Shown here piece by piece: positions 18,149-27,018 of a stretch of 64,000 bases of DNA. The number at the start of each line of letters is the position of its first letter. Position 1 is the first letter of the stretch. Below the pieces are notes generated by a model. It was not told where the DNA came from. It worked only from the letters and a program-made list of their open reading frames with translations, and did no database searches. The position numbers and the translations under genes were made by a program. The stretch is from Palleronia sp. LCG004 (GTDB lineage Bacteria > Pseudomonadota > Alphaproteobacteria > Rhodobacterales > Rhodobacteraceae), in assembly GCF_032931615.1 (NCBI RefSeq), contig NZ_CP136760.1:248001-312000 (forward strand), written 5' to 3'.

Positions 18149-19033
18149 ATGGCGGTCGCGCAAACCGATATCGTCGAGATCCCGGTCGGCGAAAGCGGCG
18201 GATACTGGTCCGGCGTCTTGCACAGATTGTCGCGCGATCCGGTAACGATCTGCTGCGCCACGATCCTCGGTCTGCTGATCGGATCCGCGATCTTCGCACC
18301 GTGGCTGGGTCTTGCCGATCCCTATACCGGGTCGATGGTCGCGCGGCTGAACCCCATCGGGTCCGAGGGGCATCCTCTCGGCACCGACGAGCAGGGGCGC
18401 GACATGCTGGCCCGCCTGATCTATGGCGGGCGGCTCACGCTCTTCATCGGATTGGTGCCGGTAATCCTCGCCTTCTTCATCGGCAGCTTTCTCGGGATCA
18501 CCGCCGGGTATGTCGGCGGGCTGCTCAATACCGTCATCATGCGGACGGTCGACGTGTTCTTCGCGTTTCCGTCGGTTCTCCTGGCGATCGCGATCTCGGG
18601 TGCGCTCGGGGCGGGGATCGTCAACAGCCTCGTCTCGCTCACCATCGTGTTCATCCCGCCCATTACCCGCGTGGCCGAGGCGGTGACATCGGGGGTGCGG
18701 TCTCTCGACTATATTGATGCGGCCCGTGCAACGGGCGCGAATGCGCTGACCGTGATCCGCGTCCACGTGATCGGCAACGTGCTGTCGCCCATCTTCGTCT
18801 ATGCGACCTCGCTGACGAGCGTGTGCATGATCCTGGCCGCCGGCCTGTCGTTCCTCGGCATCGGCGTGCGTCCGCCCGAACCGGAATGGGGATTAATGCT
18901 CAACACGCTCAGATCGGCCATCTACGTCGATCCATGGCTCGCGGCGCTGCCGGGCGTGATGATCTTCGTGACCTCGCTTTGCCTCAACCTTCTCAGCGAC
19001 GGCGTAAGGAGTGCCATGAATGTCCGCGACTGA
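18149..19033 (+). CDS. ABC transporter permease, DppC/OppC type
   Basis: Inner-membrane permease of 294 residues. It shows the DppC signature region HPLGTDEQGRDMLARLIYGG, where the soluble segment leads into the transmembrane domain, and the coupling loop YIDAARATGANALTVIRVHV near residues 190-210, ending GLMLNTLRSAIYVDPWLAALPG. It is tightly packed in the operon: 1 bp after its partner permease, and its end overlaps the next ATPase gene by 14 bp, implying coupled translation. Confidence 0.92.
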   Translation: MAVAQTDIVEIPVGESGGYWSGVLHRLSRDPVTICCATILGLLIGSAIFAPWLGLADPYTGSMVARLNPIGSEGHPLGTDEQGRDMLARLIYGGRLTLFIGLVPVILAFFIGSFLGITAGYVGGLLNTVIMRTVDVFFAFPSVLLAIAISGALGAGIVNSLVSLTIVFIPPITRVAEAVTSGVRSLDYIDAARATGANALTVIRVHVIGNVLSPIFVYATSLTSVCMILAAGLSFLGIGVRPPEPEWGLMLNTLRSAIYVDPWLAALPGVMIFVTSLCLNLLSDGVRSAMNVRD

Positions 19034-20054
19034 CGCACTGCTCCCCGGCGGCCCCGGGCAGATCCTGCAGGTGACGGGCCTCAGGAAGTACTTCCCGGTG
19101 AGGGGGGGCATCCTCGGCCGTCAGAAAGCCTGGGTCCAGGCGGTCGACGGGGTCTCCTTTTCGGTCAACGAGGGCGAGACGCTGGGGATCGTCGGCGAGT
19201 CCGGTTGCGGCAAGTCCACGACCGCGCGGCTTCTGGTCGGACTGATCGACCGTGACAAGGGCGATGTCCGGCTCGAGGGGCGCACGCTCGGCGAGGATCT
19301 CTCGGTGCGCGACCTGCGCGGCCGCATGCAGATGGTCTTTCAGGACAGCTACGCGTCACTGAACCCGCGCCTGACGATCGAGGAATCGATTGCCTTCGGT
19401 GCCCGCGTTCAGGGCCTGTCGGACCCGATCGGTCGGGCCCGCGATCTCATGGCCCGCGTCGGGCTCGACCCGGCGCGCTTCGCGCGGCGGTATCCGCACG
19501 AGGTCTCGGGCGGACAGCGGCAACGGATCAACATCGCCCGCGCACTTGCCATGTCGCCGAGGATCGTGGTGCTCGACGAGGCGGTCTCGGCGCTCGACAA
19601 GTCGGTCGAAGCGCAGGTGCTGAACCTGCTGGCGGATCTGCGTGCCGAATTCGGGCTGACCTACATCTTCATCAGCCACGATCTGAACGTGGTCCGCTAC
19701 ATTTCCGACCGGGTTCTCGTCATGTATCTGGGCGAGGTGGTCGAGGTCGCGCCGGTGGACCTCATCTGGTCGCGTCAGGCGCATCCCTATACGCGATCGC
19801 TCTTCTCGGCGATGCCCTCGATGGATCCCGATCACCGCACCGAGAAGCCGCCGCTGACGGGCGATCCGCCGAACCCGATCAACCCTCCCTCGGGTTGCCG
19901 GTTTCACACGCGCTGCAGATATGCCGAGGACGTCTGCAAGGGCCGGGTTCCCACGATGCGGGACGTCTCGGACGGGCAGGGGCATCTCGCGGCCTGCCAT
20001 CTCCACGATCGCGCGTCGGGCCATTCCCGCGCGGGCGAGGAGGGGGTGGCATGA
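19020..20054 (+). CDS. ABC transporter ATP-binding protein, OppF/DppF type
   Basis: Cytoplasmic ATPase of 344 residues. Visible motifs: Walker A GESGCGKST near 60, Q-loop MVFQDSYASLNPR, signature VSGGQRQRINIARAL, Walker B VVLDEAVSALDKS, switch His in FISHDLNVV. The C-terminal oligopeptide-transporter domain carries the cysteine-containing stretch SGCRFHTRCRYAEDVC. The ATG at 19020 sits after AAGGAGTGCC and overlaps the permease end. Together with the following OppD-like subunit it forms the heterodimeric motor of the importer. Confidence 0.92.
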   Translation: MSATDALLPGGPGQILQVTGLRKYFPVRGGILGRQKAWVQAVDGVSFSVNEGETLGIVGESGCGKSTTARLLVGLIDRDKGDVRLEGRTLGEDLSVRDLRGRMQMVFQDSYASLNPRLTIEESIAFGARVQGLSDPIGRARDLMARVGLDPARFARRYPHEVSGGQRQRINIARALAMSPRIVVLDEAVSALDKSVEAQVLNLLADLRAEFGLTYIFISHDLNVVRYISDRVLVMYLGEVVEVAPVDLIWSRQAHPYTRSLFSAMPSMDPDHRTEKPPLTGDPPNPINPPSGCRFHTRCRYAEDVCKGRVPTMRDVSDGQGHLAACHLHDRASGHSRAGEEGVA

Positions 20055-21037
20055 GCGGGCAGGGATCTCTCGTCGACATCCGCAATCTGAACATCCGGTT
20101 TCGCGGCGCACGCAACGTTCACGCGATCAACGACCTGACGCTCGAGCTCGAGCAGGGCGAGACGCTCGCCCTTCTGGGGGAATCGGGATCCGGCAAGTCC
20201 GTGACGCTGAAGGCGCTGTTGCGGCTTCTGCCGCCCCGACGAACGGATATCGACGGGGTCATGAAGGTGAACGCCGTGGATGTCATGTCGCTGAAGGGCA
20301 GGGCACTTCAGGATTACCGCGGGGGCGAGGTGTCCATGGTGTTCCAGGAACCGGGTCTTGCGCTCGATCCGGTCTACACGATCGGCCACCAAATCGCCGA
20401 GGCGGTGCGCCGGAAGACGGGTGTCAGTCGCGACGAGGCGATGTCGACCGCACTCGACATGCTGCGACGCGTGCGGATCCCCTCGCCCGACCGGCGGCTT
20501 CGGAACTATCCCCACGAATTGTCGGGCGGCATGCTGCAGAGGGTGATGATTGCGCTGGCTCTCTCGTGTCGTCCGCGGCTGCTGCTGGCGGACGAGCCGA
20601 CGACCGCGCTCGACGCGACGGTGCAGATCCAGATCCTGCTGCTGCTTCGCGCGTTGCAGCGCGAATTCGGCATGGGCGTGATCTTCGTGACGCACGATAT
20701 CGGCGTCGCGGTCGAGGTCTCCGAGCGGATCGCGGTCATGTATGCCGGCCAGATCGTGGAGGAGGGCACGACGCGCGAGATCATCAAGTCGCCGCGTCAT
20801 CCCTATACCAAGGGACTGCTGGCCGCGAACCTGCACGACGTGGCGCGGGGCACGCGGCTCGACGCGATCCCGGGCGCGCCGCCACCCCTCGATACGAAGC
20901 CCGATGCCTGTCCCTTCGCTCCGCGCTGCCCGCTGGCCGAGGCGCGCTGCCGCGCCGCCCTTCCGCCGGTTCACCGGATCGGGCCGCGCCGTCGCGTGGC
21001 CTGCATCCATGCCGACGCACCGATGGAGGTTGCCTGA
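20051..21037 (+). CDS. ABC transporter ATP-binding protein, OppD/DppD type
   Basis: Cytoplasmic ATPase of 328 residues, second motor subunit. Motifs: Walker A GESGSGKSV near 40, signature LSGGMLQRVMIALAL, Walker B LLLADEPTTALDAT, switch FVTHDIGVAVEV, and the C-terminal DACPFAPRCPLAEARC. Its ATG overlaps the previous stop as ATGA, so synthesis of both ATPases is coupled. The frame is open far upstream, but this start gives standard OppD length. The amidase gene starts 1 bp after it ends. Confidence 0.92.
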   Translation: MSGQGSLVDIRNLNIRFRGARNVHAINDLTLELEQGETLALLGESGSGKSVTLKALLRLLPPRRTDIDGVMKVNAVDVMSLKGRALQDYRGGEVSMVFQEPGLALDPVYTIGHQIAEAVRRKTGVSRDEAMSTALDMLRRVRIPSPDRRLRNYPHELSGGMLQRVMIALALSCRPRLLLADEPTTALDATVQIQILLLLRALQREFGMGVIFVTHDIGVAVEVSERIAVMYAGQIVEEGTTREIIKSPRHPYTKGLLAANLHDVARGTRLDAIPGAPPPLDTKPDACPFAPRCPLAEARCRAALPPVHRIGPRRRVACIHADAPMEVA

Positions 21038-21038
21038 C

Positions 21039-22217
21039 ATGCTGCTCGACCATGATCCCTTCCACGCCTTCATGCCCTACGAAGGGGTCGAGGTGCCGTT
21101 CGCCACGGACGGCCCGCTTGCCGGGCTGACGCTCGGGGTCAAGGACATCTACGATGTCGCGGGCTACCGCACGGGGAGCGGCTGCCCGCTCAGGCTCGCC
21201 GAAAGCGGCATCAAGACGGCTCATGCGCCGCCCGTCCAAAGGCTTGTCGATGCAGGCGCGCGGTGCGTCGGCAAGACCCATACCGACGAGCTCGCCTGGT
21301 CGATGTACGGGATGAACGCGCATTTCGGCACGCCCGTGAACCCGGCCGCGCCCGACCGCATTCCAGGGGGTTCGTCCTCTGGATCGGCCGTTGCGGTGGC
21401 TGGCGGATTGGTCGATCTGGCGCTCGGGTCCGATACGGGCGGATCGGTGCGTGCACCGGCGAGCTTCTGCGGGATCTGGGGCATCCGGCCAACCCACGGC
21501 ACGGTACCGATGGACCGCACCCAGCCCGTCGCGCCAAGCTACGACACGGCCGGGTTGTTCGCCCGGGATGCCGCGACGCTGAGCAGTGGAGCCCGCGCGC
21601 TCTACGGAGAGGACGCACATCCTTTGCCGGATACGCCGCGATACCTTCGGTCCGAGGCGATCGAGGCACTCGCCACCGCGGGCGTTCGGACGATCTTCGA
21701 CGAGGCGTTCGCCGGGCTCGCGACCGCGCAGGCCGAACCCTATCCCGATGGAGTCGAGGCCGCCTATTCCGCCTGCCTCGCCACGATCGGCGCTGATGCG
21801 CGCGAACATCTTCTCCCCTGGGTGACCCGGGCGCGGCCGCCGCTGGTCCACGGGATCGACGGTCGGATCGCGGCCGCAGGGGCATTGAGCGAGGACGAGA
21901 TCCAGGCGGCACGTGCCGTCCGGTCAGCCTTCACCGATCATCTCAACCGTTTGCTGGGAGAGGACGGCGTGATCCTTGCCCCCGCGGTCCATGCGGAACC
22001 CTTTCGTCTCGAGCCTCCGCTGGCGCTCTTCGACAGTTTCCGGCACGACAGCCAGCGGATCCTCTGCATCGCGGGTCTGGCCGGGCTGCCACAAGTCGTC
22101 ATGCCCGCCGGACGGATCGACGGCGCGCCGGTCGGTGTTTCGTTGATCGGCCCGCGAGGGTCGGATTTGTCGCTGATCGATCTGGCCGCGCGCCTGATGG
22201 CGGGTGATCGCGCATGA
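21039..22217 (+). CDS. Amidase (amidase signature family)
   Basis: Cytoplasmic amide hydrolase of 392 residues. The Ser-cisSer-Lys triad is readable: Lys35 in GVKDIYD, Ser112 in GGSSSGSAVAVAG, and nucleophile Ser136 in GSDTGGSVRAP. The C-terminal part ends GAPVGVSLIGPRGSDLSLIDLAARLM. The start (MLLDHDPFHAFMPYEG) follows GATGGAGGTTGCCTGAC. It is slightly shorter than many amidases (450-500), as seen in AtzF/biuret-type and small aliphatic subgroups. Placed behind a complete importer, it probably hydrolyses the imported compound. The RidA gene overlaps it by 4 bp. Confidence 0.88.
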   Translation: MLLDHDPFHAFMPYEGVEVPFATDGPLAGLTLGVKDIYDVAGYRTGSGCPLRLAESGIKTAHAPPVQRLVDAGARCVGKTHTDELAWSMYGMNAHFGTPVNPAAPDRIPGGSSSGSAVAVAGGLVDLALGSDTGGSVRAPASFCGIWGIRPTHGTVPMDRTQPVAPSYDTAGLFARDAATLSSGARALYGEDAHPLPDTPRYLRSEAIEALATAGVRTIFDEAFAGLATAQAEPYPDGVEAAYSACLATIGADAREHLLPWVTRARPPLVHGIDGRIAAAGALSEDEIQAARAVRSAFTDHLNRLLGEDGVILAPAVHAEPFRLEPPLALFDSFRHDSQRILCIAGLAGLPQVVMPAGRIDGAPVGVSLIGPRGSDLSLIDLAARLMAGDRA

Positions 22218-22681
22218 GCGGCGTGGTCGAGGCACGTTTGGCCGAACTCGGACTGGTGCTCCCGCCCTCCGCGCCCTCCCGCGCGCTGTTCCTGCCGGGG
22301 AAAATTACGGGCAACCTGCTGTTCCTGTCAGGTCAGATCTGCGAATGGGAAGGCGTGCCGAAATTCTTCGGCCCTGTGGGCGAAGATTTCGATCCGGAGA
22401 CGGGGAGGGAGGCGGCGCGCATGTGTGCGCTCAATCTGCTCTATTCGGCGCGTGCCGTCGCCGGATCGCTCGATCGCGTTTCCCAGGTCGTGCGCGTTGG
22501 CGGCTTCGTCGCCGCTCCTCCGACCTTCGGCGAAGGTCCGGCGGTGATCGACGGAGCGTCGCAGATGTTCATCGACATCTGGGGCGATGCGGGACGGCAT
22601 GCGCGCACGGCGGTCAACGTTTCGTCCCTCCCGGCTGGTGCGCTCGTCGAGGTGGACGCTGTGTTCGAGTTCGGTTCCTGA
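22214..22681 (+). CDS. RidA/YjgF family protein
   Basis: Protein of 155 residues in the RidA (YjgF/YER057c/UK114) family, whose active members hydrolyse reactive imines/enamines to carbonyl compounds and ammonia. The motif LLFLSGQICEWEG is typical, and Arg131 in ARTAVNVSSLPAGALVEVDA matches the catalytic Arg105 of E. coli RidA, so deaminase activity is plausible. The ATG overlaps the amidase stop (ATGA). As last gene of the importer-amidase operon it may clear an imine formed during breakdown of the imported nitrogen compound; that role is inferred. Confidence 0.88.
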   Translation: MSGVVEARLAELGLVLPPSAPSRALFLPGKITGNLLFLSGQICEWEGVPKFFGPVGEDFDPETGREAARMCALNLLYSARAVAGSLDRVSQVVRVGGFVAAPPTFGEGPAVIDGASQMFIDIWGDAGRHARTAVNVSSLPAGALVEVDAVFEFGS

Positions 22682-22730
22682 CGTATGCATGGCGGTGATG
22701 CCTGATCCTCGCAAAGAAGCTTCCCGGCTA

Positions 22731-22748
22731 TCGCGGGTATTCCCGCGA
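22731..22748 (+). terminator. Hairpin after the amide-utilisation operon
   Basis: TCGCGGG / CCCGCGA with a TATT loop, a perfect 7-bp stem 50 bp after the RidA-family stop. No T-run, but it ends the operon before the promoter region of the next gene. Confidence 0.5.
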
Positions 22749-22993
22749 CCCCGCCTACGTGTAAGTTTCCATCGTTAGAACAGAAGGGTGCCCGCGGAGC
22801 GAAAGGAATGGGGGTTCCATAGCCGGGCGCGACGGCGTCGCGACCGCCCGGGACGGACCCTCACGGCGAAACGCACGTTCCACAAAAGGTCTGCATGAGC
22901 AGACCGCTGTTTCGATTGATCGCAGCAGCGAGGCTTGTCGCGACATCGATTGCACGCCAGATGGCGGGGAAACCAATTCTCTGGAGGCGATCC
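22749..22993. other. Upstream region of the rhodanese gene
   Basis: This gap contains a nested GC-rich hairpin: CGCGAC (22828-22833) / GTCGCG (22837-22842) inside an outer CCGGG/CCCGG pairing up to 22852. It may be the leader of the rhodanese transcript or a terminator for upstream transcription. No small gene with a credible ribosome-binding site was found. Confidence 0.4.
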
Positions 22994-23920
22994 ATGATCA
23001 TGACGTCCCGATTCGCGCTCGTCACTGCGCTTTCCCTCGCCACGACATCCGTGTGGGCGGCCGATCTGGAACCGCTCGTTGCGCCGGCCGATCTGGAGAA
23101 TGCGCTCGACGAGGTGCGAGTGATCGACATCCGCAGCGCCGATTTCGACGCTGGTCATATCGCCGGTGCGGCTTCGGCACCTTACGACCTCTTCCGGGGC
23201 CCCGCCGAAAACCCCGGTGCGATCGTCTCCGCCGACGCGCTCCAGACCGCGTATCGCGATCTCGGGCTCGAAACGGATGACCACGTCGTCATTGTCTATC
23301 AGGGAAGCGACGTGTCCGATTTCGGTGCCGCCGCGCGTGTCTACTGGACGTTGAAATCGTCGGGGTTCGAGGATCTTTCGATCCTGAACGGTGGCGTCAA
23401 CGCGTGGACAGAAGCGGGATACGATCTGACCGACGCACCGACCGATGTCGAGCCGTCGGAGATCGAGATCACCTGGAACGATCAGTGGACTGCCTCGGTC
23501 GATGACGTTCAGCACGCGATCGGTGGAGAGGACGAGGCACTGCTTCTCGATGCACGCCCCGAAAGCTTCTGGGAGGGACGGGATGGACACCCGGCCGCGG
23601 CAAAGCCCGGAACGCTGCCGCAGTCGCAGTATTTCGAGCATGCCGGCTGGTTCTCTGACGGGCCCACCATCGTCGATGCCTCCGCCGCCCGGGATATCGC
23701 GTCGCAGCAGGATTTTACGGATGCCGAGGCGATCATCTCGTTCTGCAATACTGGCCACTGGGCCGCGACCAACTGGTTCGCGCTGTCCGAACTGGCCGGT
23801 GTCGAGAACGTGAAACTTTACCCTGAATCCATGGTCGGCTGGTCGAATGCCGGTTACGAGATGGCAAACGTTCCCGGGCCGCTGCGCATGATGTGGAACA
23901 AGATCACGTCGGCGTTCTGA
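22994..23920 (+). CDS. Exported tandem-rhodanese sulfurtransferase
   Basis: Periplasmic protein of 308 residues: signal peptide (SRFALVTALSLATTSVWA, cleavage near 23), then two rhodanese domains at about 30-155 and 165-290. The second has an active-site Cys251 in SFCNTGHWA; the first has Gln103 (VYQGSD) where the cysteine would be, so it is probably the structural domain, as in SseA-type proteins. The ATG at 22994 follows GGAGGCGATCC. A YeeE/TsuA-type sulfur importer follows 22 bp later, suggesting the pair handles thiosulfate or another sulfane-sulfur compound; that is inferred. Confidence 0.87.
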   Translation: MIMTSRFALVTALSLATTSVWAADLEPLVAPADLENALDEVRVIDIRSADFDAGHIAGAASAPYDLFRGPAENPGAIVSADALQTAYRDLGLETDDHVVIVYQGSDVSDFGAAARVYWTLKSSGFEDLSILNGGVNAWTEAGYDLTDAPTDVEPSEIEITWNDQWTASVDDVQHAIGGEDEALLLDARPESFWEGRDGHPAAAKPGTLPQSQYFEHAGWFSDGPTIVDASAARDIASQQDFTDAEAIISFCNTGHWAATNWFALSELAGVENVKLYPESMVGWSNAGYEMANVPGPLRMMWNKITSAF

Positions 23921-23942
23921 GGCGTCCCGGAAAGGATAGGCC

Positions 23943-25070
23943 ATGTCCAATATCGAACTCGCGCCGCCGGCATCCCCGGCCGGCGCGTCGACGCTGGCCC
24001 GTATTGGCCTGATTGCGGCTGCTCTCGCACTCGCGCTCGCGGTCGCGGCTTTCGCCGGAGCACGCTACGGCGCGCTGCTTCTCATCGGTCTCGGCTTCGG
24101 CATCACGCTCGAAGGATTGCGGTTCGGTTTCGCCGGTCCGTGGCGACGCATGATCGTGGATCGCAACCCCGACGGCCTTTTGGGCCACCTTCTGTCGATT
24201 GCGCTCGTGGCGCTCGTGGCGTTTCCTCTGCTGGCGGGCCATCCCGGGGAACTCATCGGTGCGCATGCCCCGATCGGATACGCGATGGTGGGTGGAGCCT
24301 TCGTCTTCGGTCTGGCGATGCAGCTCGTCATGGGGTGCGGATCGGGCACGCTGGTCAATTCAGGCAGCGGCAACCCGATCGGGCTTGTGGCCTTGCCCTT
24401 CTTCGCGATCGGCTCGTTTCTGGGTGCATTCAATCTCGTTTGGTGGACGGACCTCGGAGCACTGCCGGTCATCGCATTCGACGGGACCGGCGGGCTGCTG
24501 CTGACGCTGACGGGCCTTGCGATCATCGCTGTCCTGGTCCTCTGGCTTGCTCCGGCTGAGCATCGTCGAATCCAGCGACGCTATATCCTGGCGGCCGTCA
24601 TCCTTGCCGCGCTGGCCGTTCTCAACCTGATTGTCGCAGGTCAGCCCTGGGGGGTCGTTTACGGGCTCGGCCTCTGGGTCGCCAAAGGCGCGACGGGCAT
24701 GGGCATTCCGCTCGAGGCGTCAGCCTTCTGGAGCCTTCCCGCAAATCAGGACCGTATCGCACAGAGCCTTCTGACCGACGTGACCTCTCTCACGAATCTC
24801 GGGATCATCGGGGGTGCCTTTCTCGTGACCGCTTGGCGGGGCGGGTTCGCGCAGAAGCTGCCGAGCTATTCCGCGACCGCCTGGATCTCGGCGATCCTTG
24901 CGGGGCTAGCTCTGGGATATTCCTCGAGGATCGCGTTCGGCTGCAATGTGGGCGCGTTCTTTTCCGGTATCTCGACCGGATCGCTGCATGGTTGGGCGTG
25001 GTTCGCAGCCGCCTTCGCCGGATCGATCTTCGGCGTGAAGTTGCGTCCGAAACTCGGGCTGGGGGGCTGA
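23943..25070 (+). CDS. YeeE/YedE (TsuA-type) sulfur-compound transporter
   Basis: Integral membrane protein of 375 residues with about nine or more spans. The YeeE/YedE signature cysteines are present twice: Cys132 in VMGCGSGTLVNSGSG and Cys334 in AFGCNVGAFFSGISTGSLHGW in outline. In characterised TsuA, such cysteines relay thiosulfate across the membrane. Its length fits the two-repeat members. It forms an operon with the upstream rhodanese and with a small exported protein encoded 3 bp downstream. Thiosulfate as substrate is an inference. Confidence 0.87.
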   Translation: MSNIELAPPASPAGASTLARIGLIAAALALALAVAAFAGARYGALLLIGLGFGITLEGLRFGFAGPWRRMIVDRNPDGLLGHLLSIALVALVAFPLLAGHPGELIGAHAPIGYAMVGGAFVFGLAMQLVMGCGSGTLVNSGSGNPIGLVALPFFAIGSFLGAFNLVWWTDLGALPVIAFDGTGGLLLTLTGLAIIAVLVLWLAPAEHRRIQRRYILAAVILAALAVLNLIVAGQPWGVVYGLGLWVAKGATGMGIPLEASAFWSLPANQDRIAQSLLTDVTSLTNLGIIGGAFLVTAWRGGFAQKLPSYSATAWISAILAGLALGYSSRIAFGCNVGAFFSGISTGSLHGWAWFAAAFAGSIFGVKLRPKLGLGG

Positions 25071-25073
25071 TCG

Positions 25074-25247
25074 ATGACGCGTAAGCTGACCGCGACGGTC
25101 GTCGCGATCCTGATGACCGGTCTCCTAGCCTTCGATCTGGCGGCGTCGGAGCCGCTGGACCCCTATGCGCAGCCGGCCTTTATCGCACTCGGCTCCGGGG
25201 CTGATGCTGCGGGCGCGCATTGCGCTTCGCTTCCCACGGCTGATTGA
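25074..25247 (+). CDS. Small exported protein, 57 residues
   Basis: Short gene starting 3 bp after the TsuA-like stop. The translation begins MTRKLTATVVAILMTGLLAF, a positively charged start plus hydrophobic core typical of a signal peptide, with a likely cleavage near LAAS. The mature part is only about 33 residues (EPLDPYAQPAFIALGSGADA...) and has one cysteine (Cys50). A G-rich stretch (GGGGGG) precedes the ATG. Not recognised as a known family; a small periplasmic partner of the sulfur transporter is a guess from position. Confidence 0.6.
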   Translation: MTRKLTATVVAILMTGLLAFDLAASEPLDPYAQPAFIALGSGADAAGAHCASLPTAD

Positions 25248-25259
25248 TCCGCAGAGGCC

Positions 25260-25292
25260 CACCATGCGGATCTCGTACCGATCCGCATGGTG
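25260..25292 (+). terminator. Terminator hairpin after the sulfur operon
   Basis: A perfect 13-bp stem (CACCATGCGGATC / GATCCGCATGGTG) with a 7-nt loop, 13 bp after the small exported protein. It sits between convergent operons and has no T-run. Confidence 0.65.
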
Positions 25293-25302
25293 CGCAAGCG
25301 AT

Positions 25303-25323
25303 ACCGGCCCAGCATAGGCCGGT
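25303..25323 (-). terminator. Short hairpin after the BCCT gene
   Basis: ACCGGCC (25303-25309) pairs with GGCCGGT (25317-25323) across a 7-nt loop, about 30 bp beyond the stop of the minus-strand BCCT gene. A probable terminator for that gene, weaker than its neighbour. Confidence 0.45.
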
Positions 25324-25353
25324 CCGGGGCGATTTACGCGTCGCAGCGTGCGA

Positions 25354-27018
25354 TCACTTCAACTCGGACGCTTCCTTCGGGGGATCGATGGGACGCAGAT
25401 GCACCGTTTCCGTCTGCAATCCCTTGATCAGAGATACGACCATCATCGAGACCATGATGAAGATCGGCAATCCGATGACCGTGATGACCTGCTGAAGCGC
25501 CGTCAGGCCCGCCTCTCCGGCGAGGACGATCAACATCGCCGCGATGACGCCTTCCGATACGCCCCAGAACACCCGTTGCCGGACGGGACCGGGATCGGCA
25601 TCCCCGCTGCAGAGCATGTCGACCACGAGCGAGGCCGAGTCCGACGACGTGGCGAAGAAGATTGCCACGATGACGATTGCCAGCCCCTGGATGAGGGTGG
25701 TTGCGGGGAAGCTTTCGAAGAACGCGAACATCGCGAGCGGCACGCTTTCTGACACGGCCTGCGAAAGGCTTCCGGCCTGATCGCCAAGCGCCGCGCGCGC
25801 GTCGGCACCGATCCCGTCGATCTCCATCGCGGACCAGCCGAAGATCGCGAACCAGACCAGCGTGAAGGCCGACGGCGCGAAAAGCACACCGAGGACGAAT
25901 TCCCGGATCGTGCGCCCCTTGGAAATCCGCGCGACGAAGATGCCGATGAACGGGGACCATGTGACCGTCCAGGCCCAGTAGAAGATCGTCCAGTTGCCTT
26001 GCCAGCCCCAATCGCCGTCATCGCTCGTAAATTCGGCGAGCGTGTCGTTCCAGAAGGCGAGAGGGATGATGTTCGATACGTAGATGCCTACCGTCTCGAT
26101 GATCGCGCGCAGCAGGAACACCGTCGATCCAGTGACGAGGACGAAGATCATGAGCCCCGTCGCCATCCCGATATTGATGTTCGACAGGAGCTTCACCCCA
26201 CTGTCGAGCCCCGCCGCGATCGACCCGACGGCCACAGAGGTCAGGATCGCGATGACGACGACCTTGACGAAGACGCTGTCGGGCACCCCCATGAGTTCGC
26301 TCAGACCTGCATTGATCTGCTGCGTGCCCAGTCCGATCGAGACCGAGACTCCGAAGAGCGTGCCCAGGATCGCCACGATGTCGATCGCCTTGCCCACACC
26401 GGTATGGATGCGCTCGCCGATCAAGGGGTAGAAGACCGAGCTCACCCGGATCGGAAGATCGTAGCGATAGATGAAATACGCGAATGCGAGGCCGGGAAGG
26501 GCGAAGATCGTCCAGGTATGGAGCCCGAGATGGTAAAGCGAGAATGCCATAGCATCCTGCGCCGCTTCGGGGCTGAATGGCTCGACGCCCGGGCGGGGCG
26601 GTGTGGTGAAGTGAAAGATTGGCTCGGCCACGCCCCAGAACATCAGAACCGTTCCGATGCCCCCGGCGAAGAGCATGGTGAACCATGAGAGATTGCCATA
26701 GGCGGGCTTCGCATCCTGTCCGCCGAGGCGGATGCGGCCGAACCGGCTCAATGCGATCCAGAGCAGGAATGCGAGCCAGACGTTCACGCCGACGATGAAG
26801 AACCACCCGAGATTGGTCACGATCCAGCTTCGCCCGGCGGCGAAAGCGGCTTCGATCGGCCCAGGGGCGATGACCAGCGCGAGCACGAAGACGACCATGA
26901 AGCCAGCGGACACGAAGAAGATCGTCGCGTCGGTTTTCAGTCCCAGCTTCCTGGCGAATTCTTCCATGTTCCGGGCATCCTCGATGTTCTGCGGGTTCGA
27001 GCCCAAACGTTTCGCCAT
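25354..27018 (-). CDS. BCCT family betaine/choline/carnitine transporter
   Basis: Membrane carrier of 554 residues, about 12 spans, importing quaternary ammonium or related osmolytes driven by Na+ or H+. The BCCT signature is visible: FAGGIGTVLMFWGVAEPIFH with the aromatic box region, and GNWTIFYWAWTVTWSPFIGI in transmembrane segment 8, both with substrate-coordinating tryptophans. The N terminus has about 30 hydrophilic residues (MAKRLGSNPQNIEDARNMEE). The start at 27018 has no clear Shine-Dalgarno. No choline/betaine catabolic genes are nearby; substrate could be betaine, DMSP or similar. Confidence 0.9.
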   Translation of the reverse strand: MAKRLGSNPQNIEDARNMEEFARKLGLKTDATIFFVSAGFMVVFVLALVIAPGPIEAAFAAGRSWIVTNLGWFFIVGVNVWLAFLLWIALSRFGRIRLGGQDAKPAYGNLSWFTMLFAGGIGTVLMFWGVAEPIFHFTTPPRPGVEPFSPEAAQDAMAFSLYHLGLHTWTIFALPGLAFAYFIYRYDLPIRVSSVFYPLIGERIHTGVGKAIDIVAILGTLFGVSVSIGLGTQQINAGLSELMGVPDSVFVKVVVIAILTSVAVGSIAAGLDSGVKLLSNINIGMATGLMIFVLVTGSTVFLLRAIIETVGIYVSNIIPLAFWNDTLAEFTSDDGDWGWQGNWTIFYWAWTVTWSPFIGIFVARISKGRTIREFVLGVLFAPSAFTLVWFAIFGWSAMEIDGIGADARAALGDQAGSLSQAVSESVPLAMFAFFESFPATTLIQGLAIVIVAIFFATSSDSASLVVDMLCSGDADPGPVRQRVFWGVSEGVIAAMLIVLAGEAGLTALQQVITVIGLPIFIMVSMMVVSLIKGLQTETVHLRPIDPPKEASELK

